A stretch of DNA of 64,000 nt, from NCBI GenBank assembly GCA_028829895.1, contig CM054179.1, positions 67,534,891 through 67,598,890 of the forward strand. The letters run 5' to 3'. The notes beneath the pieces were generated by a model. The model was not told the DNA's origin. It worked only from the letters and a program-made list of their open reading frames with translations, and did no database searches. The DNA is from Sinotaia quadrata. Its lineage: Eukaryota; Mollusca; Gastropoda; Architaenioglossa; Viviparidae. Both the position numbers and the translations under genes were made by a program. This document shows positions 45,001-57,000 of the stretch, piece after piece (the stretch's first letter is position 1; each line of letters opens with the position of its first letter).

Positions 45001-48000
45001 TTCGTTCCCAGTTCAAGAGCACAAGCATGTGATGACAGACCCACTACTATGAAAAAACGATGGAAACAAACTGCTAATCATATTAAACTACATAATAAAG
45101 TATGAATAGAGAAGAATTTAAAGAATAGCAACTAAGGTACTTATCTAATTCAATAATGCAGTATTAAATTTAGTGTAAACTTCCGATTTCACTTCAGAAT
45201 TTGCCAGGAAAGCACACTCAATACACGTTGGAGCCTTTGTTGCAAGAATGTGTGATTTAGATAACTCTCATTTGATTGGATTGCATTTGTCCCATAGGTC
45301 ATGAATACATTAACAGATTAACCTCATACCTCAGTCAAAAGGGAATGGAAAGACCTTTCATTCAAGCCTAGTAATAGTGTACTTTTGACTATTTTGTAAC
45401 GACGAAAATTGCAGGTTTTTTGCCAAATTTTGCTTTTTTTAAAATGTGTACATGAAAAAACCACACCAAACGTGTGCTGGAACTCGATGTCAGTAATATG
45501 ACCATGAAATAAAATTGCTTCGCATGTCACAGCACTCAAGCACACAACACATGCCTTGAACCTGCTGAGAGTTGAATGAAACCAAGACCAGAGAGTGAAC
45601 TTGTTTACAATACAACATTTATCATCCTTCCCTGGTCAGGTGCTTCTGTTTCATACAAGTGCCTGACATCAGTTCTAAAAATAAACATGGGCCACTGCTT
45701 GAGCTGCAACCAGCAGTAGGAGAACAAAACTGCAATAATTCAATTAGGCTGGATCCAATAATAAATAACTGGGGGGTGGGTGGGGTGGAATACTAGCTAG
45801 GCTGTATCTGGACTTTGCCAACCCTTGAACTAAAGGAAAAACAGCAGAATAACTTAAATTCTACAAAGGCAAGGCCTAAAAAAAAATGTTCATTCAATTT
45901 TTTAATCCATTTCCTAATAATAAATCACAATTGCAATAAGAGTTTCAGCAGTCAATATTTTGGCTCATGTCATTTTATATCTTGAACTAATTAATTATAA
46001 AGTAGAAATGCTTTAATAATTTTGCATATCAAAGTATTTGTACAACTACAAGTATAAATATTTTTGTTTTTATTTTTACCCATTAAATTAAAAGCAATAG
46101 GATCTACAGTCTTGTAAATAATGAAGATTAATGAAAATTATGCTGGAGGGAGACAATAAATATTAATTTGGTGTAACACCACATTTCAAAGTGTATTCTC
46201 TTGCTGTGCAAGGACCAAAACTCTAAAATTCGTAAAAATCCATGGACAAATACATTGAATTAGAATTAACACTGATTAAAAAAAAAATCTCTTGCAAATT
46301 AGCAAGCTGGTAATACAGTGCAGGTATAATATAAACATGATTTTACAAATCTTTGAACAAAAAAAAAATGGTGGTGCTCTTTGAATGAGTGCATTTTTTA
46401 AGTGCAGGCTTATCATCTATAGTTGTGAGTGCAGTTTTAAGTGCAAGTTTAATATTTTCAGTCGTTGGTGTTCTTTATGTGTGAGGTAACCATGTATAGT
46501 TGGGAGTGCAATAAGTACAAGTTTACCATTTAAAGCTGTGGATTTAATGTTAAGTAAGCATACCATTTAAAATTGTTAATGTAAAGTACAGGCTTACCAT
46601 TTAAAGTTGTGAAGGTAAAGTACAAGCTTACCATTTAAAATTGTTAATGTAAAGTACAGGCTTACCATTTAAAGCTGTTAATGTAAAGTACAGGCTTACC
46701 ATTTAAAGCTGTCAATGTAAAGTACAGGTTTACCATTTAAAGTTGTTGATGTAAAGTACAGGCCTACCATTTAAAGTTGTTAATGTAAAGCACAGGCTTG
46801 CCATTTAAAGTTATGGAATACAAGGTTAAGTGAGCTTACCATATAAGTTTCTGAATGTAAATCCTTCAGAGCTGACCCCATAGGGGCCGATATATCCACT
46901 GCGTATAGCCTCCTCAAGAATGGCTTTCAATGACTCTTCATCCTCGAAGCCTTCAGATCCCAGATCTAAAGTGACAATAACTGATCCCTCTCTAGGATAA
47001 AGAGAAATAAATTGATGGTTATTTCACTGTCAGTAAGAATTTAGTACAAATGAACAAGTAACTTTATAGAACTTTCAAACTATATACTACTGTATAAACA
47101 TCAGGTAGGATTAATATAAAACCAACCTTTAATACCCAAAATATTAAACAGAACCATAATAATTACGCAGAAAAAATATAAATAAAATTAAACAGCATAA
47201 ATTCATCAGTGCTGAAAATGATAGCATGATTTAGTCCCTCATGCAAATGAACTATATGCAAGCACACGAAAAATATATATTGTCTCCTGGGGGAATAAAC
47301 ATCTATTAACAATATCTAAATGTTTCTACTGAAAACGGTCTACAACTCTACATCGACGTCGCATCACAATATGCGAGTTCATCATGTGACAATGTGTTAC
47401 AACCCCTCACCCCCCTCAAATCGTTATTAACGATAGCAGTATGCCCGTGTGTGGTTGTGTGAATGTGTATTTCAATTTCAAAATTTCATTCACATTCCAT
47501 CCTGAACTTAACGCGGAGTAGTCAACTAATTAACGGATTTACCATTAATGTCGTAATTGAACAAGTTTCTATCTCTACCAACTCAAGACTTTTTACTCTC
47601 TGATGCCCCCCTCCTCTATAGAGTTCACTCCGCTACAGAACTAGATTTCTGAGAGTGGAATGTTTCTACGTGTCACGAACATTGAAAGAAGACAGATATC
47701 TCAGGTCTTAAGCGGAAATCTGTTTTTCCTAAGTACATGTAATTGTAAACCATTCAATTGTTTCCACTCTTAAAGAGTGCCTTGCATTGGAATTTTAAAT
47801 TAAGAGTTAACGACTCTTGTGATCTCAGAGGGATGGATCACTGAAATCTCTCTCTCTCTCAGTGGGATCCTAGGGGTGAGGGTGGGGAACGCTTTCCGAC
47901 CTCTGCCGATTTCCGGTTTATAGTTTTCTTGACATATCTTTAAAAGGTTTAAAGGTCAAAGTCCGGTCTTTATGCTTGCGTAGTAAGCATGCAGGACTCG

Positions 48001-51000
48001 GAAGAGAGGGCAAGGTGCTTTTAGTGCGATCGGATACTCCCGCTACCTGTGTGAAATGTGATACACGTTAAGAATAGGGTGGAGTGGGAAGAGGGAATGA
48101 TCGATCTGGTGAATTACAGATCTAGGGTTGAACATAATATTGCTCTTACTTTTGTAACATGACTGATATTAAAGTACAGATACGTTTTCATTAGGCTAGT
48201 GTATTACACATTGCATCTAACAGAGAGTAACAAATAGTTAAAGAGGATGCAAAATCAATTCTTTATTACTTATTTTCTTAACGGAAGACGGAAGAATTAG
48301 TTTGCTTCAGAACTTGATAACTGAGTGTGAAGAAAGTGCCCACTTAGAACAATAGGCCTACGTGCCCATTTAGAACTCTAGTGTGCCTACTAAGAACACC
48401 ACGTGCTCACTAAGAACACCACATACTCACTAAGAACACCACTTGCCTACTAAGAACAGTGCCCGCTTCTATCGTTTCATTACCTGCATACTTATTCATG
48501 AAACGATTAAAGCTCCAAAGAGGTGAGTCAGCCTTCCTCTCACCTCCCCGCAAATAAATAGGCCTAAATAAATACATACATAAATTAGTATGCATCCTTT
48601 TAAAAATATTTATTTCTTACCGATAACAACAAGAAGGTGTTACACCAACAGACACCATAACTTTTAAACAATAAACTGCATAACACCAAGTCCTGCTCTT
48701 TACACTGTCAGTATATGCATGCTGAGCTGACTAGATGTTAAAACACGTGGTGTCTAAGTGAGCACGGGGTGTTGCGTGCAAATTTTCAGTATTTAATGGG
48801 CATAAGGTGTTCTAAGTGGGCATGGGGAGTTCTAGATAAACATTCGGTGTTTAATGGGCATGGGGAGTTCTAGATAAACATTCAGTGTTTAGTGGGCATG
48901 GGGAGTTCTAGATAAACATTCGGTGTTTAATGGGCATGGGGAGTTCTAGATAAACATTGAGTGTTTAAAGGGCATGGGGAGTTCTAGATAAACATTCAGT
49001 GTTTAGTGGGCATGGGGAGTTCTAGAGAGCAAGGGGACGTTCTAAGTGGGCACATAGGAAACATTTTTAGTGGGTATAGACTATAGAGTGTTCTAAGCAA
49101 ACAGTGTTATAAGTGGGCACTGGATGTTCTAGTGGCACAAATAATTGCTGTAAACATATGAGGTGACTGCTTGCTGTGGTCATGCTTGTCACAGTCTGAT
49201 AAAATTGTCCGACTTCGTGACCCACTTGCCTTGTTTACTTCAAATTCGAATATTTGAAACCCTTGGCCCTTTGTTCAAAGCTTCCTTTTTCTAGGTGCTT
49301 CTAGAACAGGTCAAGATGTTATGTAACTTTAGGACCATTGTCCAGTTCTCGAACCAACCACATGCTTTGCGAACAGTCACGTGATACGCAATATACCTTT
49401 CTATATATGTACCCACACGCTTCCGCTCCCTCACTTCGAGCACATTTTAGCTAATTCCATCAGCTTACTCGGGTCGTGAGAGGCAGCCGGCGCCATAGAG
49501 AATCAAGGTACCCTTCGACTTCTCTCAAAGGTATCATTTTATTTAATAGTATTTGCCTATGTATTGTTTAAGTATGTATTTGTGCTATGTATTATATGAT
49601 TTCCATATACACTTGAGCATGGTTCAGAGAAATAGCTGAAAACCTATACGTTACGGAATATAAATTTATTGTAACCATTTTTCCATTTCTGTACTTTAAT
49701 TTATATTGTTTTAATTCACTAAGAGCCAGAATGCTGCGCTCGATATGAATTCTTCATGTAATTCAATTATTGCGTGTAATTTAAATTGTAAATTGTGAAG
49801 CGCTCTGTCGGCTTGAATTACCCCTTGTATGAACATTAATTTAACGTTGTATCTATTTTATTGCTTCATACGTCATGACTGTTAAATGGAACACATGTGA
49901 GACGATTATATTTTTTCTAAAATCTAATTGTAAGCGACGCGAAGTCGAAACTCTTTGTTCAGCGCATTTAATTGAGCCATGCCTAAGTAGGACCTGTTAG
50001 GTTGAGAATTATATCCAAACACGTTGCATCCACAGGTCGGCTCATGGTTCATGTTCACCCATGCCTCACCTGCATTAGCTTATTGGTGTAAGCGTGTCGA
50101 AATCCACTCTGAGGGCCATGCTGCAAAAATTCCAGTTCCTAGCCACTAACAAAGGGACATCATTCCTTATGCACCACGTGTGTCGTTAAAGGGGGACTGA
50201 GGGAACGAACCGGCATGATTGAGTGTTGAGACCAAGGATACAAGAATAGAGCTAAGTGCAAAATCAAGTGTACAGATCTCAAAGGAACACTTTTCTGGCA
50301 ATTTAGATTGACAAAAATCAGGCATAGGCGCGTAAAGACAGAGTGAAGACTATTCGCGTTGCATTCGATTTATTGTTAATTTGTTAAACTTTATTAAATC
50401 TTATTTTCTTTGTTAATACCTCTTAGTAGTTGATTTCTATGCACAATAGACCAATTAGATTAATTCTTAGATTTGAATGGGGGCGGATGAGCAGAAAGAT
50501 TGATGACGAGTGCATATTAATTTAGAGGGATTTAACTGTTTTCAAATCTAGCTAAAAGTTCGCAGTTTATTAGTCTGTAAATTTGTCGTCTGAACTACAA
50601 GACGCACTTTTAATTAGTCAGATAATAAATTGAGCAACCAGTCTGCGTAGAATATGAGAGGAAGAATTAATTATATTTAAAGTCTTTTAATTATTCTAAG
50701 CAGGGTCTTTAAATAAATACTGGAAACGTAACAAGTGTGGGTCGTCGCGGGATTGATATGTATTAAATTGTAAATTGTAACATTTTTATACATAGGGCGC
50801 ATCATAACCTAGAAACGAACGAACGAACAGAATTGCCAATTGTTCTTTTGATTTTTGTATCACTGATTTTCTTTGCTTTTGTTGTGACATGTGCATGTAT
50901 TCTTTTGCAGAGTAGCGTGCATGTTAGTTAATGTTGATATATTTAAGCGTAGTTAAATATGTCATGTTAGCTATTGAATGATTTATTTAGTATTGTGTTA

Positions 51001-54000
51001 CTGAGTACTTCATTGTGAGGAGTCGAAGGTTATACCGCCAGCTAGGAGAGTTATCGGTAGTAACAGACTTCGGACTATTATATTTAGGGTGCTAGATATA
51101 ATGTGTAATGTTGTATGGTAGGAGCCGTGACATTACGAAAGTCTTGGAACAGCGGACACTGTGACAAGCAGGTGAAACGTGTAAAGAGTTAACGCGTAAT
51201 TTATTTCGGAAGGTGTTCTGAGTAAATTAAATAATTTTTGTAAGGTTGTAGCCTAAAAGTTATTTTCGGGATAAGCGGAGTTATCGCCGACGGTTAAAAC
51301 ACACAATTCACGAGATACATTCTTATTGTAGCCAGAGCGCTAAGACAGTAAAATGGATCTAGAGCAGATTGAAAACCTGAAAAAGAAGGGTTCCTTAATA
51401 GGATACCAGGGTGACGAACTGACTAGCTACATTAAAACTGAGCTAGAGAAAGCGGAAAAAGCGGAAAAAGAGAGACAAGAGATAGAAAGGGAAGAACGGT
51501 TAGCTAATCGCGAAGCTAAGAAGTTAGAGGCTGATAGACTAGCCGAAGCTAAAAAGCTAGAAGCCGAAACCGAGGCTAAACGCATAGCAGCCAATGCGGA
51601 CACAGAAGCAAAACGCATCGCAGCGGACACAGAAGCCAAACGCATCGCGGCAGACGCGGAAATAAAACGGTTAGAATGGGAAGTAAAGAAACTAGAAGTT
51701 ACTAATCCAAACCGTGACCGCAGAAGCAGTGGTGATTCGCATTCTAGCGATGGAAATAATCACAGTAGAATTGAAAATATCATTCCAAAGATAAATATGG
51801 TCCCATTTGATGAGAACAAAGATCAAATAGACGCGTATTTAAAAACGTTTGAAAAGTTAGCCAGAGCAACAAACATTCCAGCGGAACATTGGGCGATAAA
51901 TTTATCGGGATTATTGCAGGGCAGTGCGAAAAACGAGTTCAATAAGCTTAGCGATTCTGAGTCAGATAATTACGACACAGTCAAGGCCGCATTATTGAAA
52001 CGTTACAAACTCACAGCAGATACATACCGGCGTAAGTTTAAACAGGCCACGAAAGCCAGTTCAGAGACGCACGCACAGTACATACGGCGCGTAGCTGACT
52101 TGTTCCAAAGATGGATAGATCTAGCCGAAACTCCACAGACGTACGCAGGTCTTAGGGATGAAATGGTAAAAGACCATATTCTCGGGTCATACAAATCAGA
52201 TCTACTGATTCACTTAGCAATAAGGGAAAAATCTACGCTAGAGGAGATAGGCAACGCCGCCGATCGCTTTGATGACGCACATTCTCAATTCTCGAACGCA
52301 CACGCGAACAACAAGTCTCGACCGAACGAACCGCAGACTCGAAAGGATAAGAAAAATGACGGGAAGGCACCTAATGAGCGTGATGATAAAACATCTAAAC
52401 CCGACACTAAAAACAAGTCCGACAAACAGAAAGATAAAAAGAATCTTGCATGTTACACTTGTGGTGATAGTGGCCATTTTTCACGAACATGTCCTGAAAA
52501 GAAAACAGCTAAAGTTTACGCAGTAGAAAGTCATACACCTAAAACAGAAAAGTCGAATCGAACACCAGTACAGGCAAACGGTCACGATACAATCGCTTTG
52601 CTTGATACAGGGTGTGAGCTAGACGCTATTGTAAATGCATCATTAGTTAACCGTACCGACTACACAGGGGAGACAATCTCTGTCACCTTTGCAAACGGCG
52701 AACAAGACATTTTACCAGTAGCTGAAGTCTCGATTGTTTCAGACTTTGTAGAAGGAACAGTCAAAGCGGCAGTTATGGAAAACTCACCGCATGACGTGAT
52801 CCTTGGTTGCAAGTATGTTTTGCCGTGCAAAAAACAAACTTCAACTGAACCACCACTGGTTAACGCTGTAACCAGAGCAGCGAGTAGTAAAGACAAATCT
52901 GTAACTGCACCGATGTCTGCCGCACCAGCCGTAGATAAAGCAACAGTTAGCGAGATTAAAATATTACAAGCTGAGGACGAAACACTAGACAAGTTACGCA
53001 GACAAGCTGTACTTGTTAGTGACGTCAACACTGACGATTCGAATAAGAAAGCGTGCATTATTCTGAAAAAGGGTTTATTGTACCGCTATTCGAAAGTGGG
53101 AGACGAATTTCGGAAACAATTAGTCGTTCCACAAACCAAACGAAATGACGTATTACGATTAGGTCATGAGAGTCTTTTTGGTGCACACATGGGTGTACAA
53201 AAAACAACTAGTCGTATTACAAGTGAGTTTTATTGGCCGGACATCACTGCCGATATCCGTAGATTCGTGTTAAGTTGCGACACATGCCAGAGAACACAGT
53301 CTAAAAATTCAATCAGACCCGCACCGTTAGGAGAGCCTGAACTGATCAGTGAACCCTACAAGCGCGTAGCATTGGATTTGATTGGGCCTATAATACCCAC
53401 ATCAACGAGAGGTAATCGATACGTGCTGACCACTATTGATTACGCAACAAGATTCGCCGACGCAGTACCATTGAAAAATATTGATACTGAAACTGTCGCC
53501 GAAGCCCTTTTCGGTCTTTGGAGTCGTGTTGGAATTCCTACTGAAATTTTGACGGATCAGGGGAGTCAATTCATAGGCAACGTAATGAAGGAAGTAAATC
53601 GTTTACTTTCCATCAAACATCTTACTTGCACACCATACCACCCCCAGGCAAATGGTCTGATTGAAAAATACAATGGGACATTAAAAACAGCACTTAAAAA
53701 GCTCGCCACAGATAAACCGAAAGACTGGGACAGATACATCCCTGCCCTACTATTTGCATATAGGGAGGTGCCACAATCTTCCACCGGGTTTTCACCATTT
53801 GAGCTACTTTACGGACGTACTGTACGCGGACCGATGATGATTTTGAAGGCACTTTGGACTGATGAAAAGACAGATGACGAAGTTAAGACAACTTATACAT
53901 ACGTCACTGACTTAAGAAACCGTCTTGAAACTATAGGCAAGATAGCACGGGAAAACTTGACGATAGCTCAGTCTAGACAGGCAGAATATTACAATAAGCA

Positions 54001-57000
54001 CACCAAACCTAGAGAATTTGAAGTTAATGACAAAGTGTTACTGTTGCTTCCTGAAGCACATAACAAACTTCAGATGAAATGGAAGGGGCCCTTTGTAGTT
54101 ACCGCCAAGCTAGGGGGACTGAACTATAAGGTGCAGACAGGAAAGAGAGAGAAAATCTTTCATGTTAACCTACTCAAAAAGTACATAAGCCGTGAGGATC
54201 AAACCACTCAAGCTGATTTTGTCGTAGCGACGATAGTTACAGAAGACGAGGGGGATACTGATTGCGTCACTGGTACTTTACCAAACTGTCCTCTACAGAC
54301 GGACGAAACTGTCAAAGACGTTAGGGTAAATGAAGCCTTGACAGAAAGACAGAAAAAAGAAGTGAATGAATTGCTTAATGAGTTCTCATCTACTCTGACA
54401 GACAAACCAGGGTTGACAGACTTAATAGAATTTTCACTGAAGCTGACTGACAACAAACCGATACGTTTGAAGCCGTATCCGTTGCCACACGCTAAGATAG
54501 ATGACGTTAGACGTGAGATTAAGACTATGCTAGATCTAGGGGTCATAGAGAAGACTGACAGTGCCTACGGATCACCCATCGTGTTGATTAAAAAACGTGA
54601 TAACTCGTTCCGTTTTTGCGTAGACTACCGCAAACTCAATCAAGTGACAGAGTTTTGTGCCGAACCTCTTCCTGATCCGGATCTCATCTTCACTAAGCTA
54701 GCTAACGCTCATTACTATACCAAAATAGATTTGTCACGCGGTTTTTGGCAAATCAAGGTCAAGGACACTGATCGACACATACTAGCTTTCACTACACCAG
54801 TAGGAAACTACACATGGAAAGTTATGCCTTTCGGAGTTTCAAACGCTCCAAGCATTTTTTCTAAAATGATGCGGTCATTGTTAGAACCACTGTACGGACG
54901 TGGAGTTGAGAACTTCATGGATGATTTAATTCTAGGCACCCAGACATGGGAGGAGCACTTAACACTCTTACGAGATGTACTAGCCAGATTAAAACAAGCC
55001 AACCTCACTGCCCGCCCTACGAAGTGTGAAATAGCACAATTCTCCTTAGACTTCTTGGGACACAAGTTGAGTCATGGAACTATGTCGCCAAGTGAAGCTA
55101 AGATAGCACAACTTAAGGACACTTCACAACCGCTAACAAAAACACAAGTTAGAAGTTTTCTTGGTCTTGCTAACTACTACAGAAAATTCGTACCAGATTT
55201 TAGTGCCATTGCATGTCCTCTGACTGACTTGACACGTAAGAATATGCCTACAAAAGTAGTGTGGACTGATGCATGCCAAAACGCTTTTGACACACTGAAA
55301 TCTAGACTGACTTCAGATTTAGTTGTTAAACTGCCAGATCTGACAAAACCATTCTTGTTAAGGACTGATGCTAGCAACACAGGATTAGGAGCAGTGTTAT
55401 TACAAGAACACAATGACACCAAACACCCAGTTGCATATGCAAGCCGTAAACTCACAACTACTGAACAGAAATATTCCACCAGTGAAAAGGAATGTCTTGC
55501 AATAGTTTGGGCCATAAAAAAGTTCGAAAACTATTTGTACGGAAAAACCTTTGTCATTGAGTGCGATCACCAGCCGTTGGCCTTTCTCGGACAGGCGCAA
55601 TTTACGAACAGCCGTTTAATGCGTTGGTCTTTGTTTCTGACACAGTATGACGCAAATATTCATTACATCAAAGGGTCTTTGAATGTTGGCACAGATTACA
55701 TGAGTCGTGCTTGATGCCATCAAGTACCGGTACTGATAGAATGTTGTTTAATCAATTAACTGAACCCTACGGATTCCTTCCTGTAAATATGAAATATAGT
55801 TGCACACTTTATTTCTAGGAATGTCGAAATTTTTTTTGTGTAAATTTTTCTTCATTGTGGACTTCTACATTTTATCATACATAATTTGTAGGAGGCATTT
55901 TATCTTTGGCAAGATAAACGCCTCAAAAGCAAGGGGGTGTCACAGTCTGATAAAATTGTCCGACTTCGTGACCCACTTGCCTTGTTTACTTCAAATTCGA
56001 ATATTTGAAACCCTTGGCCCTTTGTTCAAAGCTTCCTTTTTCTAGGTGCTTCTAGAACAGGTCAAGATGTTATGTAACTTTAGGACCATTGTCCAGTTCT
56101 CGAACCAACCACATGCTTTGCGAACAGTCACGTGATACGCAATATACCTTTCTATATATGTACCCACACGCTTCCGCTCCCTCACTTCGAGCACATTTTA
56201 GCTAATTCCATCAGCTTACTCGGGTCGTGAGAGGCAGCCGGCGCCATAGAGAATCAAGGTACCCTTCGACTTCTCTCAAAGGTATCATTTTATTTAATAG
56301 TATTTGCCTATGTATTGTTTAAGTATGTATTTGTGCTATGTATTATATGATTTCCATATACACTTGAGCATGGTTCAGAGAAATAGCTGAAAACCTATAC
56401 GTTACGGAATATAAATTTATTGTAACCATTTTTCCATTTCTGTACTTTAATTTATATTGTTTTAATTCACTAAGAGCCAGAATGCTGCGCTCGATATGAA
56501 TTCTTCATGTAATTCAATTATTGCGTGTAATTTAAATTGTAAATTGTGAAGCGCTCTGTCGGCTTGAATTACCCCTTGTATGAACATTAATTTAACGTTG
56601 TATCTATTTTATTGCTTCATACGTCATGACTGTTAAATGGAACACATGTGAGACGATTATATTTTTTCTAAAATCTAATTGTAAGCGACGCGAAGTCGAA
56701 ACTCTTTGTTCAGCGCATTTAATTGAGCCATGCCTAAGTAGGACCTGTTAGGTTGAGAATTATATCCAAACACGTTGCATCCACAGGTCGGCTCATGGTT
56801 CATGTTCACCCATGCCTCACCTGCATTAGCTTATTGGTGTAAGCGTGTCGAAATCCACTCTGAGGGCCATGCTGCAAAAATTCCAGTTCCTAGCCACTAA
56901 CAAAGGGACATCATTCCTTATGCACCACGTGTGTCGTTAAAGGGGGACTGAGGGAACGAACCGGCATGATTGAGTGTTGAGACCAAGGATACAAGAATAG

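Noticed and set aside
45324..45545. 73-codon frame inside the hAT-type element
   Set aside because: Too short for a transposase and without zinc-finger or catalytic motifs.
55800..56045. Possible envelope or accessory frame after Gag-Pol
   Set aside because: Only 81 codons, extends into the LTR, with no signal peptide plus ectodomain architecture.
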